Shown here in pieces: positions 1-8,937 of a DNA stretch of 24,625 nt (position 1 is the stretch's first letter; each line of letters starts with the position of its first letter). The translations under genes and the position numbers were made by a program. Below the pieces are notes generated by a model. It worked only from the letters and a program-made list of their open reading frames with translations, ran no database searches and was not told the DNA's origin. Origin of the DNA: DASQFU01 sp035632955 (GTDB taxonomy: Bacteria; Eisenbacteria; RBG-16-71-46); assembly GCA_035632955.1 (NCBI GenBank), contig DASQFU010000030.1, positions 1 through 24,625 on the forward strand. Reading direction: 5' to 3'.

Positions 1-999
1 GACGCGCATTCGCTCGCGTACAACCCCGGTTTCCCGCACTACCAACCCGACGAGCTACGGCCCTACGACGCGCTGCCCCCGCTCCAGCGCTATCTCGGCT
101 ATCTGCGGAGCGCAATCCGTCACGCGGGGCGCTACGACGTCTATCACTTTCATTTCGGCCGCACCTTGATCCCGCCGCACAACCCCGACCTGCCGCTCTA
201 CCGCGCGCTCGGCCAACGCGTCGTGTTCCACTATCACGGCTGTGACGTGCGCAACCGGGCGCACATGCTGGCGACGCACACGCACGCGACGTGCACGGAA
301 TGCGATCCGTTCTGCAACCCCGCGCGCCAGCGAGTGATCCTGCGCAGCGCGAGCCGCTACGCGGATGCGGAACTGATCTCGACGCCCGATCTGTTCGAGT
401 CGGTGCCGCGAGCCCAACACTTGCCGGTGGCCGTGGACCTGGCCGAATATCCGTTCGCGCCCACTCGCGGTCCCGCGAAGCTGGTCCTGCACGCGCCGAC
501 CAATCGCCTGATCAAAGGCACGCGTTACGTCGAAGAAGCGTACGAGCTACTGCGCGGGCAGTTTCCCTCGGTGCGCTTCGAGGTCGTCGAGCGTGTTCCC
601 TGGCGCACGTTGCGCGAGCGCATGGCGGAAGCCGACGTGGTCGTGGACCAGGTGTTCATGGGCTGGTACGGCATGGTCGCCGTCGAGGCGATGGCGATGG
701 GGAAGCCGGTCCTGTGCTTCATTCGCGGCGACTTCGAGCCGCGGCTGCATCAATGCCCGATCGTCCGTTGCACGAAGGAAGATCTGGCTTCTCGATTGGC
801 GCCGTTGCTGGACTCGGCTGCGGAACGCGCGGCGCTCGGCGAGGCGGGGCGCGGCTACGTCGAGCGCGAGCACGCCGCGCCGCGTATCGCGCGCCGGCTG
901 ATCGCGCTCTATCGCTCGCTCGGCGCCGGCACGCCGGCCGCGGGTGGCACAGGTGCGCCGCACGCTCCGGCTCACGGACGCGAGACTCCACATGCGTGA
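1..999 (+). CDS. Glycosyltransferase, GT4-like (5' partial)
   Basis: The reading frame is open from the first base, so the start lies before the window; the visible part is 332 residues. The N-terminal part carries an acceptor-side pattern (VYHFHFGRTLIPPH, then VVFHYHGCDVRN). The C-terminal half has the donor-site signature of retaining GT-B enzymes: APTNRLIKGTRY followed by VAVEAMAMGKPVL, with two Glu-region positions typical of the EX7E motif. It probably transfers a sugar from a nucleotide sugar to a lipid-linked acceptor at the inner face of the membrane. A cysteine cluster (CTEC, then C four residues on) is encoded at 292-315 and is not a general feature of GT4 enzymes. The stop overlaps the ATG of the flippase gene. 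The family is clear but the sugar and acceptor cannot be read from the sequence. The internal ATG at 166 is not the true start, because conserved sequence precedes it. Confidence 0.85.
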   Translation, partial: DAHSLAYNPGFPHYQPDELRPYDALPPLQRYLGYLRSAIRHAGRYDVYHFHFGRTLIPPHNPDLPLYRALGQRVVFHYHGCDVRNRAHMLATHTHATCTECDPFCNPARQRVILRSASRYADAELISTPDLFESVPRAQHLPVAVDLAEYPFAPTRGPAKLVLHAPTNRLIKGTRYVEEAYELLRGQFPSVRFEVVERVPWRTLRERMAEADVVVDQVFMGWYGMVAVEAMAMGKPVLCFIRGDFEPRLHQCPIVRCTKEDLASRLAPLLDSAAERAALGEAGRGYVEREHAAPRIARRLIALYRSLGAGTPAAGGTGAPHAPAHGRETPHA

Positions 1000-2443
1000 A
1001 GCGCTGAAGCGGTTGAGCGGAGAATCCCTGGTGTATGGGCTCGGCCAGGTGAGCGGCCGGGCGGTGAGCCTGCTGCTCGTTCCGGTGCTGACGCGCGTGC
1101 TCCCGCCCGATGTCTACGGCGTGTCGGAGCTGGTGCTGGCGTACTCGCAAACGGTTCTGCTGGTGCTGGTGTTCGGGATGGACGCGGCCCTCGCACGCTT
1201 CTTCTATCAGGAGCCCGACCGCGAGGCGCGGATTCGCATGGTGTCTTCGTCGCTCGTGTTCCGAATCGCGACCGGCGTGACGGCCGCGCTGCTGATCGTC
1301 GCCGTCGCGGCGCCGCTCTCGACCCATCTGCTCGGCGGCGCGGTCTATCGCAAGTACCTGCTCCTGGGCGCGGTGACGATTCCCTTCACGTTGCTGGTTC
1401 TGTTCGCGAACGACGTGCTGCGGGTGACGTTTCAACCGTGGAAGTTCATCGCGCTGAACCTCGCGCAAATGTTGGTCGTCGGCGGCATGACGCTCTATCT
1501 CGTGATCGGTCGTGACCTGGGGGTCGCGGGAGTCCTGTACGCGAAGCTGGCGGGAGACGCGGTGGCGGCCGGCCTCGGCCTGCTGTTGTGCCGCCACGCG
1601 ATCCGCCCGCGCCCGAGCCGGGAAACGCTGGGCCGGATGCTGCGCTACGGGATCCCTCTGGTCCCGGTCGCGTTCGCGTACGGCGCCATCACGTCGCTCG
1701 ACCGCTTCGTCCTCCAGCGCACGCGCTCCCTCGAGGAGGTGGGGGTCTACGCCGTGGCGATCAAGTTCTTCGCCGTCGTCACGATCGGTGTGTCAGCGTT
1801 CCAGCTCGCGTTCGGCCCGTTCGCCTTCGCGCGCGCCGCAATGCCGGAGGCTCCGCGTCTCTACGCGCGCGTCCTCGCGCTCTACGTCGCGGTGGCTTCG
1901 CTCGCTGCGTTGCTGGTCGGCGTTTTCGCTCCCGAGATCGTCGGCGTGCTCGCGCCCGCGGCCTATCGCGAGGCGGCGCGTCCCGCGCTGTGGCTCGCCT
2001 TTGCGGCAGTTGCGCAAGGCGCTTACTATGTGGCCGCTCTCGGCATCAACCTCTCGCTCAAGACCTGGCTGCTCGGATGGACCGCGGGCGGCGCTGCGCT
2101 GGTTTCGATCGTGCTGAATCTCGCGCTCACACCTGGATCGGGTCCCATGGGTGCGGCGATCGCGACCTGGGCCGCTTACCTGGCTTCGGCGACCCTGGCC
2201 TACGTCGTTGCGCAACGAGAGCAGCCGATGCCGTATCGCGGCCTTCGCATGCTCGGGGTGTTCGGGTTCGCGCTGGCGCTCGCGGTGGCGGCGCAGACGT
2301 GGGCGCCGCCGGGCGGGGCCGGGGTTGGAGTGAAGCTCGGAGCGGCCGTGGCGTTCGTCGCGGTGTTGTTCCGGCTCGAAGTGTGGCGGGATCGGGGCGC
2401 GGTGAAGGCGGGAGCCGTTCCGCCGGCGCCCTCCACGGCCTGA
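992..2443 (+). CDS. Polysaccharide flippase, MOP/Wzx type
   Basis: This 483-residue, very hydrophobic protein has the repeated helix pattern of the polysaccharide transporter branch of the MOP superfamily. Early signature segments are LVYGLGQVSGRAVSLLL, VLTRVLPPDVYGVSEL and a GMDAALARFFY stretch, all typical of Wzx-like proteins; 12-14 membrane helices are expected. The role is flipping undecaprenyl-linked oligosaccharide from the cytoplasmic to the periplasmic face. The ATG at 992 is chosen because it overlaps the preceding stop (ATGCGTGA) and puts a short charged leader before the first helix. A GTG at 944 is in frame and would add 16 residues. The C-terminal tail after the last helix is short and Pro/Ala-rich. 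Family assignment is firm; the exact glycan is unknown. Confidence 0.88.
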   Translation: MREALKRLSGESLVYGLGQVSGRAVSLLLVPVLTRVLPPDVYGVSELVLAYSQTVLLVLVFGMDAALARFFYQEPDREARIRMVSSSLVFRIATGVTAALLIVAVAAPLSTHLLGGAVYRKYLLLGAVTIPFTLLVLFANDVLRVTFQPWKFIALNLAQMLVVGGMTLYLVIGRDLGVAGVLYAKLAGDAVAAGLGLLLCRHAIRPRPSRETLGRMLRYGIPLVPVAFAYGAITSLDRFVLQRTRSLEEVGVYAVAIKFFAVVTIGVSAFQLAFGPFAFARAAMPEAPRLYARVLALYVAVASLAALLVGVFAPEIVGVLAPAAYREAARPALWLAFAAVAQGAYYVAALGINLSLKTWLLGWTAGGAALVSIVLNLALTPGSGPMGAAIATWAAYLASATLAYVVAQREQPMPYRGLRMLGVFGFALALAVAAQTWAPPGGAGVGVKLGAAVAFVAVLFRLEVWRDRGAVKAGAVPPAPSTA

Positions 2444-2462
2444 TCGGCGTTCGCGGCGGGAC

Positions 2463-2468
2463 GAGGAG
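2463..2468 (+). promoter_or_regulatory. Shine-Dalgarno of asnB
   Basis: GAGGAG lies 8 nt before the ATG at 2477. It is one of the few strong ribosome binding sites in the polysaccharide locus, where most genes instead use overlapping starts. It supports independent, efficient translation of the amidotransferase. Confidence 0.7.
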
Positions 2469-2476
2469 ACGAGAAC

Positions 2477-4552
2477 ATGTGCGGGATCGCGGGGCTGTAT
2501 CGCGTCGGCGGCCGAGTCGAGCTCGGGCGTCTCCATCACATGGGGCAGCTTCTCAAGCATCGCGGGCCGCACGACGAGGGCATGGTGTTGATCGATCCCG
2601 CGGGCGGAGCGTTCATGACGCTCGGCGGTCCCGACACGCCGCCGGACGTGTTCCACAGTCCGCACCGTTTCGCCCCCGGACGCCACGGAGGAGATCAGAA
2701 GAACGCGACGTACCAGGTGGGTTTCGTCCACCGCCGGCTCTCGATCGTGGATCTGTCGCCGTCCGGCCATCAGCCGATGTGCGGGCAGGACGCACGCGAA
2801 TGGATCGTCTACAACGGCGAGATCTACAACCACGTCGAGCTGCGCGCCGAGCTCGAATCGTCGGGAGAGCGGTTCGCCGGCACCAGCGATACGGAGGTCA
2901 TCCTCGCCGCTTACCGGCGGTGGGGGCCCGATTGCCTGGCGCGCTTCAACGGCATGTTCGCGTTCGCGCTCTGGGATGGACGCGAGCGGCGGCTGTTCTG
3001 CGCGCGCGACCGCTTCGGCATCAAGCCCTTCTACTATCAATGGGACGGGATCCACTTCGCGTTCGCTTCCGAGCCCAAGGCGCTCGTGCTCACGCAGCCG
3101 CACCGCATCGTTCCGCGCCTCGCCGCGGTGCGCGACCTGATCGCGCTCGATTGGGTCGACCACGAGAGCCACACGTTCTTCGAAGGCCTGTGGCAGCTCC
3201 CGGCCGGCCATCGCCTGCTGATCTCCGAACGCGGCGCGGCGATCGAACGCTGGTGGACCCTCGATCCCGAACGCCGTGCGACCGGCGACCCGGCCGAATG
3301 GGAGCGCACCTTCGCGACGCTGTTCACCGACGCGGTGCGCTTGCGGCTCCGCGCCGACGTGGAGGTCGGCGCGTGCCTGTCCGGCGGTCTCGACTCGAGC
3401 GCGATCGTCACCACCGCCGCGCGCCTCATGGACCGACCCCTGCACGCCTTCACCTGCGCCTATGATGAAGGGCCGAAGTACGACGAGCGTCCCTTCGTCG
3501 CCGCCACGGTTGCGGCGAGCGGCGCCACGTCGCACGTCACGATGCCCGACGGCAAGGATTTCTGGGACACGTTCGATCGGCTCGCCGCGGAGCAGGACGA
3601 GCCCACCGCCGGCCCCGGGCTCTATTCCCAGCGCCACGTGATGCAGCTCGCGCACCAGGCGGGGCTGCGCGTGCTGCTCGACGGGCAGGGTGGCGACGAG
3701 ACGCTGGCGGGATACTTCCGTTACCTGCCGATCCGGTTGCGCGACCTGCTCGCCCACGGTGATCTGCTCGGCTTCACACGGTTGTTCGTGCCGACCACCG
3801 ATCGTTTGGGCGAGGCGACGACGTGGGCGCTCACGCTCGAGCCCTGGCTGCCGGCCGGGCTGGTGGCGCCGTTGCGCCGTCGTTTCGGCCAGGGCAAGGA
3901 TCGCGTGCTCTCTGATCGGCTGAGGTCGCTCGATCGCAGCCGGCATGCGCGGCCGCCGAGCGGCTTCCACAGCGCGCTCTCCCGTCAGCTCGCGTTCGAC
4001 ACGCTGCAGCGGCTGCTGCCGTCACTCCTGCGCTACGAGGATCGCAACAGCATGGCGTTCGCGATCGAGACCCGGCTGCCGTTCCTCGACTATCGCCTCG
4101 TGGAGTTCGTGTTCTCGCTCCCCGACGAGCAGCGGCTCGACGGTGTGACGACGAAGGCGATCCTGCGTCGCGCCGTGCGCGACCGGGTCCCGCCCGTCGT
4201 GCTCGAGCGGCGGGACAAGATGGGTTTCGAGACGCCGACCGACGTGTGGCTGCGCAGCCGCCTAGCGGGCGAGGTGCGCCACCGGCTCAACCGCCCGGGT
4301 CTGCTCCACGAGTGGATGGACGCCACGGTGCTCGCCGCCGAACTCGAGGACTACCTCGTCGGCCGGCGGCCGATCGGTCTGCAGGTCTGGCGCTGGTTGT
4401 CGCTCGAGGCCTGGGCTCAGCGCTACGTGGCCGGCGATCCGCGCGTGGTCGAACGGCCGCCCGAGCTCCAGACCCATCCCGGTCTCCACAAGTCGTACGC
4501 CCAGGTGATGGAGATGCTCGCTCGCGAAACCCCCGGAGCCGTGCCCGCCTAG
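2477..4552 (+). CDS. asnB: Glutamine-hydrolysing asparagine synthase-like amidotransferase
   Basis: The protein (691 aa) begins MCGIAGL, so Cys2 becomes the N-terminal nucleophile of a class II glutamine amidotransferase domain after Met removal. Further glutaminase signatures follow: HRRLSIVDL, YNGEIYNH and SDTEVIL. The C-terminal synthetase domain has the PP-loop SGGLDSS at residues 302-308 and GQGGDE at 403-408. The classical reaction is aspartate + glutamine + ATP to asparagine; relatives in polysaccharide clusters may instead amidate sugar carboxylates, as proposed for WbpS-type proteins. The protein is longer than the roughly 550-residue E. coli AsnB. Part of the difference is an extra segment of about 25-30 residues (around residues 38-75) before HRRLSI. 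It sits 33 nt after the flippase gene and is preceded by a good ribosome binding site. The enzyme class is certain; the physiological substrate is open. Confidence 0.92.
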   Translation: MCGIAGLYRVGGRVELGRLHHMGQLLKHRGPHDEGMVLIDPAGGAFMTLGGPDTPPDVFHSPHRFAPGRHGGDQKNATYQVGFVHRRLSIVDLSPSGHQPMCGQDAREWIVYNGEIYNHVELRAELESSGERFAGTSDTEVILAAYRRWGPDCLARFNGMFAFALWDGRERRLFCARDRFGIKPFYYQWDGIHFAFASEPKALVLTQPHRIVPRLAAVRDLIALDWVDHESHTFFEGLWQLPAGHRLLISERGAAIERWWTLDPERRATGDPAEWERTFATLFTDAVRLRLRADVEVGACLSGGLDSSAIVTTAARLMDRPLHAFTCAYDEGPKYDERPFVAATVAASGATSHVTMPDGKDFWDTFDRLAAEQDEPTAGPGLYSQRHVMQLAHQAGLRVLLDGQGGDETLAGYFRYLPIRLRDLLAHGDLLGFTRLFVPTTDRLGEATTWALTLEPWLPAGLVAPLRRRFGQGKDRVLSDRLRSLDRSRHARPPSGFHSALSRQLAFDTLQRLLPSLLRYEDRNSMAFAIETRLPFLDYRLVEFVFSLPDEQRLDGVTTKAILRRAVRDRVPPVVLERRDKMGFETPTDVWLRSRLAGEVRHRLNRPGLLHEWMDATVLAAELEDYLVGRRPIGLQVWRWLSLEAWAQRYVAGDPRVVERPPELQTHPGLHKSYAQVMEMLARETPGAVPA

Positions 4553-4579
4553 TGTTGAGTCTCGGAGACGGGACACGAG

Positions 4580-4600
4580 CGGCCGCACCTGCAACGGCCG
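4580..4600 (+). repeat. CGGCCG inverted repeat before a glycosyltransferase start
   Basis: CGGCCG occurs at 4580-4585 and again at 4595-4600. Because the hexamer is its own reverse complement, the RNA can form a 6-bp stem with a 9-nt loop ending 4 nt before the GTG at 4605. There is no T-run, so it is not a normal terminator. It could dampen translation of the downstream gene or be chance in GC-rich DNA. Confidence 0.35.
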
Positions 4601-4604
4601 GCTA

Positions 4605-5729
4605 GTGGACCTGGTCGTTCTCTCGGAGGTGCGCTGGGGATATTTCCGCACGCGCAAGCAGTTCCTGCTCAGCCGGTTTCCGGAGCGCTGGCGCGTGTTC
4701 TTCGCGCAGCCGCCGGCGTTCGGCGCCCGCGATCCTTGGACGCCGCGCCGCGAAGGAAACGTGACGACGTTCACGGTCCCGTTCCTCAAGCCGGGAACGA
4801 CCAGCGGGCTCTACAACCGGCTCGCCGACCAGCCGTGGGGACGTGCGGCCATCGAACGGCTCGCGGAACGGTATCTGCGCCGTCAGCTCCAACGGCTCGG
4901 CGTCGAGGCGCGACCGGTCGTGCTCGCCTCCAACATCTATGCCGTGCGCGCCATGGAGAGACTCGAGCGACGGATGCTGTTCTACGACTTCAACGACAGC
5001 CCGTTTCAGTTCGCGGGCGTTCCGCGCTGGGCCAAAGACTACTGGCGACGCACGCTCGCCGAGGTGGACGCGCTGTTCGTCGTCTCGGAGCACTACCGGC
5101 GCCAGCTCGTGGCCGAGACCGCACAGCCCGTGATCGCGATCGGCAACGGCGTCGAGCTCGATCACTTCGCGACCGCGCGACCGGAACCGCCCGATCTCGC
5201 CTCCGCGCCGCGCCCGCGCATCGGCTACCTCGGACTCCTGTCGCACTTCCTCGACTTCGAGACGCTGGAGGCGCTTCGCGTCGCGCGCCGGGGCGGCACG
5301 CTGGTCCTGATCGGCCCCAAGACCCAGGCGACGGCCGCGCCGCTCGCGGAGCTGGCGCGGCGCGAAGGGGTGATGCTGCTCGGCGAGCGGCCTTACGAGC
5401 AGGTGCCGGCCTATCTCCAGTCACTGGATGTCGGTGTGATACCTTTCCGGGCGCAAGACCCGTTCGTGCAGGCTATTAACCCCAACAAGGTTTATCAGTA
5501 CCTGGCCTCGGGGCTTCCCGTCGTGACCACTCCCGTGTTGGACCTCCAACCCCAGACTCCTCATCTGCAGTTCGCCTCGCGACCCGAAGACATGACGGCC
5601 GCCGTGGGCCAGGCATTGGATCAGGGTCGGGATTCCGGCGCCTGCCGCGCGATGGCGCGCCCGTACGATTGGTCGGCGCTGGCCGAGCGCATGGTCGGCG
5701 AGATCGAGCAGCGGCTGACCGCCGCCTGA
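4605..5729 (+). CDS. Glycosyltransferase, GT-B fold (TuaH-like)
   Basis: The 374-residue product starts at GTG with MDLVVLSEVRWGYFRTRKQF, a beginning that resembles TuaH-like and related transferases in which a YF-x-RKQ motif precedes an FPERWRV-type strand. The middle has VSEHYRRQL and IAIGNGVELDHF. The C-terminal donor half has IGYLG, LGERPYEQVPAYL, DVGVIPF and NPNKVYQYLASGLPVV, the last corresponding to the nucleotide-sugar contact loop of GT4-type enzymes. It is likely cytoplasmic or membrane-associated and adds one residue to the lipid-linked glycan. No clear Shine-Dalgarno precedes the GTG. A GC-rich inverted repeat lies just upstream (4580-4600). No plausible alternative start exists before conserved sequence. 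The specific sugar is unknown. Confidence 0.85.
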   Translation: MDLVVLSEVRWGYFRTRKQFLLSRFPERWRVFFAQPPAFGARDPWTPRREGNVTTFTVPFLKPGTTSGLYNRLADQPWGRAAIERLAERYLRRQLQRLGVEARPVVLASNIYAVRAMERLERRMLFYDFNDSPFQFAGVPRWAKDYWRRTLAEVDALFVVSEHYRRQLVAETAQPVIAIGNGVELDHFATARPEPPDLASAPRPRIGYLGLLSHFLDFETLEALRVARRGGTLVLIGPKTQATAAPLAELARREGVMLLGERPYEQVPAYLQSLDVGVIPFRAQDPFVQAINPNKVYQYLASGLPVVTTPVLDLQPQTPHLQFASRPEDMTAAVGQALDQGRDSGACRAMARPYDWSALAERMVGEIEQRLTAA

Positions 5730-5761
5730 GCCCAGCCCCGGTCACGAGACTCCCGACACGG

Positions 5762-8218
5762 ATGGCACGCCCCAAGCGCAACGCACGCAAGCCGACGGTC
5801 CCAAAAGAAGCCACGCCATCTCGCGGCGCTGGCTTCTCCTTCTCGGCTCGCTGGGCCGCGGCGCTGCTCGGCCTGCTCGTGATCATCTTCTTCCATCAGC
5901 TCGTGTTCGGCGGCAAGACGTTCGTCTCGCCCGACGCAGAGGGTCCGGTCGGATTCGTCCGGGTCGGCGAGCAGTCGTTGTATCGGGATCGCGTTTACCC
6001 GCTCTGGAACCCGTACGTGTTCCTGGGAATGCCCTCGTTCGCGAGCGGCGCCTACAACCCGCTCATCTACCCGCCCGATTGGCCGCTCGCGCTCGTGCAG
6101 AAAGTCCTGCCGCTGCCCGAGCTGACCTGGATGCTCCTCTATTACTTCCTGGGCGGGTGGTTCCTCTATCTGCTCGCGCGCGATTGGGGCGCACGCCGCG
6201 AAGGCGCGCTGATCGGCGGAGCGTTCTTCATCTTCGTGCCGAACCTGGTGGCGGTCGGCTCTCACGGGCACGGCAGCCAGCTCGTCAACTCCGCCTATCT
6301 GCCGCTCATGCTCTGGCTCTCGGCCCGTTGGATTCGCACCGGCCGCCTCGCCGTCCTCGCAGCGCTGGCGCTCGCCGGTGGGTTCCAGATGCTACGCGGC
6401 CACGTGCAGATCTGCTACTACACGTGGCTCGCGATCGCGCTCTACCTGCTGGTCGAAGCGGTCGCGGTGGCCAGGCGGGGCGCTCTGTCCGCCTGGCTTC
6501 CACGCGCGGCCGCCATCGCCGGCGCCATGGCGCTCGCGTTCGGACTCGCCGCGTTCTACAACCTGCCGTTGCGCGACTACGCGCGACACTCGATTCGCGG
6601 TGGCGGCCCCGACGGCGGCGTCGGGATGGATTATGCGACCGGCTGGTCGCTCGCGCCCTTCGAGCTGCCGAGCGTCGTTCTACCCGGCTGGGTCGGCTTC
6701 GGCGGCGAGACGTATTGGGGCGCGATGCCATTCACCGACTACCCCAACGCGTACGTCGGCATCGTGGCCGCCGTGTTCCTCCTGCCGGCCTTCCTCGCCA
6801 ATGGCGCGCCGCGTGTGTTCGCGCTGGCGATGGCGGCGCTCGCGCTGATGATCTCGTTCGGCAAGCACTTTCCTCTCTATGGTCTGCTCTACGACCATCT
6901 GCCGCTGTTCAACAAGTTCCGGATTCCCGTAATGGTGATCCTGCTCTTCCATACCGCGACCGCTCTCGGAGCGGCATGGGGATGGTCGCGTGTGATCGAG
7001 GAAGCGGAGCAGAAGCCGGCCCGCGCGGGACCGGTCGTGCGACTGACGCTCGCGGCGGCGGTCGTGATCGCCCTGGTGTTCGCGATCGGCGTGTTGGGGC
7101 AGGAGATGTGGCGCGAGAGCTACGTCCGCCACGTGACGGCGAGCTTGGGCGCAAGGTCCGCGGAGCTCCTGCAGCAGTCCGGCATTCACGTCGTCTCGGA
7201 TCTCGCCGCGAAGACCCACCGCGAATTCGTGGCCGGCATCGGCCGGGCGTGTCTGCTCGGCTTGCTGGCGGCGGGCGTCGTGCTGGCGGCGGTGCGGCGC
7301 TGGGCGCCGCCGCCAGTGACCTCGCTGGCCGCGCTTGCTTTGTTGCTTGTGGACCTGTGGGCGATCGGTGGGCGTCTCATGACGCCGGCGATCGGCCCGA
7401 AGGTGGACCGTCCGTTGGACGCCGGGCGCGACGACGTCGTCGAGTTCCTGGAAAAGGCCGGGCCACCGGGTTCCTTCCGCATCTTCCCGCTGATCGAGTT
7501 CCGGTCCAACAAATACGCCGGGTTCGCGATCGCTTCCGCGGGCGGATATCACGCGGCGAAACCGCGACGGGTTCAGGATCTGATCGAACGCCAGATGATC
7601 GTCAACTTCATGTGGAGCCGCCTGCTCAACATCCGCTATTGGGTCTCCGACGGCCACATTCAAAACGGACCTTCGTATTTCCGTGAGGTGTATAACGGCT
7701 CGCAGGTCGTGTACGAGAACCTGGCCGCGTTGCCACGAGCGACGCTGGTCGGGAAGTACCGCGTGGTGACACCTGACAGCGCGATCGTCGACACCATCGG
7801 CTCGGGAGCCGTCGATCCGGCAGAGGTCGCCTTCTTCGACCACGACCCCGGTCTCACGCTCGGTTCGGTCGAAGGCGCTCAGGCGAGGATCGTCTCGTAC
7901 CGCCTGAACGACGTGACCGTGGAAACGGAATCGCCGGGCCCGGCGCTGTTGCGGCTGGCCGACACCTGGCACCCCGACTGGGAGGCGACCGTCGATGGCA
8001 AGCCGGTCGAGATTCTGCGCGCCGACTATCTCCTGCGCGCCGTGCCCGTGCCGGCGGGCAAGCATCGCGTGGAGTTCCATTTCCGGCCGCGCTCGATGCG
8101 GCAGGGGCTGCTGGTCTCGCTCGCGAGCCTGGTCGTCATCCTCGGTCTGTTCGCCGTCGATTTCGTGCGGCGGCGACGGGCGCGGCCACCGGCAGCTCCG
8201 GCGGGAGAGACCGCGTAG
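5762..8218 (+). CDS. YfhO-family integral membrane protein (GT-C-like)
   Basis: The product is 818 residues. A basic cytoplasmic leader (MARPKRNARK...) is followed by a first helix (residues about 28-48) and the YfhO-type loop WNPYVFLGMPSF ... YNPLIYPPDW. Many further helices follow, then a large extracytoplasmic C-terminal domain with DTWHPDWEATVDGKPVEI and a last helix near residues 780-800. B. subtilis YfhO is implicated in glycosylation of lipoteichoic acid, and the fold belongs with GT-C enzymes that use polyprenyl-phosphate sugars at the outer face. The next gene encodes a polyprenyl-phosphate hexose synthase with a 1-nt overlap, which supports a donor-maker/donor-user pair. The ATG at 5762 is chosen because the longer open frame upstream (from 5669) overlaps the preceding gene by 61 nt. 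The family call is strong; the function is inferred. Confidence 0.82.
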   Translation: MARPKRNARKPTVPKEATPSRGAGFSFSARWAAALLGLLVIIFFHQLVFGGKTFVSPDAEGPVGFVRVGEQSLYRDRVYPLWNPYVFLGMPSFASGAYNPLIYPPDWPLALVQKVLPLPELTWMLLYYFLGGWFLYLLARDWGARREGALIGGAFFIFVPNLVAVGSHGHGSQLVNSAYLPLMLWLSARWIRTGRLAVLAALALAGGFQMLRGHVQICYYTWLAIALYLLVEAVAVARRGALSAWLPRAAAIAGAMALAFGLAAFYNLPLRDYARHSIRGGGPDGGVGMDYATGWSLAPFELPSVVLPGWVGFGGETYWGAMPFTDYPNAYVGIVAAVFLLPAFLANGAPRVFALAMAALALMISFGKHFPLYGLLYDHLPLFNKFRIPVMVILLFHTATALGAAWGWSRVIEEAEQKPARAGPVVRLTLAAAVVIALVFAIGVLGQEMWRESYVRHVTASLGARSAELLQQSGIHVVSDLAAKTHREFVAGIGRACLLGLLAAGVVLAAVRRWAPPPVTSLAALALLLVDLWAIGGRLMTPAIGPKVDRPLDAGRDDVVEFLEKAGPPGSFRIFPLIEFRSNKYAGFAIASAGGYHAAKPRRVQDLIERQMIVNFMWSRLLNIRYWVSDGHIQNGPSYFREVYNGSQVVYENLAALPRATLVGKYRVVTPDSAIVDTIGSGAVDPAEVAFFDHDPGLTLGSVEGAQARIVSYRLNDVTVETESPGPALLRLADTWHPDWEATVDGKPVEILRADYLLRAVPVPAGKHRVEFHFRPRSMRQGLLVSLASLVVILGLFAVDFVRRRRARPPAAPAGETA

Positions 8219-8934
8219 TGGAGAAGCTGGTGATCATTCCCACTTACAACGAGCGGGACAACATCGGCACGTTGCTGGACCGCTTGCTCGCGTTGCCGCA
8301 CGGCATCGAAGTGCTGGTGGTGGACGACGCTTCTCCCGACGGGACCGGGGAACTGGTGGCCGAGCGCGCCGCCGCCGATCCGCGCGTGCATCTGCTGCGA
8401 CGCGGCGGCAAGCTCGGCCTCGGCTCCGCGTATCGCGAGGGCTTTCAATACGCGCTCGCGCACGGCGCCGAGTACATCTTCGAGATGGACGCGGACTTCT
8501 CGCACGACCCGGACGCGATCGGAGAGTTTCTCGAGCACGCGCAAACCGTGGACGTCGTGCTCGGCTCCCGTTATCTCCACGGCGTAACGGTCGTGAACTG
8601 GCCCCTGCAGCGCCTGATCCTCTCGTACACCGCGAACCTGTACACTCGTATCGTCACCGGGCTGCCGCTCAAGGACGCGACCGGTGGGTACAAGTGTTTC
8701 CGGCGGCGGGCGCTGGAGGGGATTCGACTGGATCGGGTGCGCTCCGACGGCTACGCGTTCCAGATCGAAATGTCGTTCAAGTGCTGGAAGCGGGGGTTCA
8801 GCATTCGTGAGATCCCGATTCTGTTCGTGGATCGCCGCGCGGGGGTTTCCAAGATGAATCGTCGCATCATCTGGGAGGCGGCCTGGATGGTGTGGCGGTT
8901 GAGGCTCTCGGATCTGTTCGGTCGCGTGGAGTAG
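8218..8934 (+). CDS. Polyprenyl-phosphate mannosyl/glucosyl synthase (DPM1-like GT2)
   Basis: This 238-residue GT-A enzyme begins EKLVIIPTYNERDNIGTLL. It has DDASPDGT (Asp36-Asp37), the metal-binding DAD at 91-93 within FEMDADFSHDP, and the family-typical GSRY, KDATGGYKCFRR and RRAGVSKMN segments. DPM1-like enzymes transfer mannose or glucose from GDP/UDP to polyprenyl phosphate, giving a donor for membrane GT-C transferases outside the cytoplasm. There are no C-terminal GtrA-like helices, so it is the short, single-domain form. The GTG start shares one base with the TAG of the YfhO gene (TAGTG), implying translational coupling to its likely partner. The hexose cannot be assigned from sequence. 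Confidence 0.92.
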   Translation: MEKLVIIPTYNERDNIGTLLDRLLALPHGIEVLVVDDASPDGTGELVAERAAADPRVHLLRRGGKLGLGSAYREGFQYALAHGAEYIFEMDADFSHDPDAIGEFLEHAQTVDVVLGSRYLHGVTVVNWPLQRLILSYTANLYTRIVTGLPLKDATGGYKCFRRRALEGIRLDRVRSDGYAFQIEMSFKCWKRGFSIREIPILFVDRRAGVSKMNRRIIWEAAWMVWRLRLSDLFGRVE

Positions 8935-8937
8935 CCA

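Noticed and set aside
1793..3970. 725-codon minus-strand open frame
   Set aside because: Antisense to the flippase and asnB genes; low-complexity translation with no motifs.
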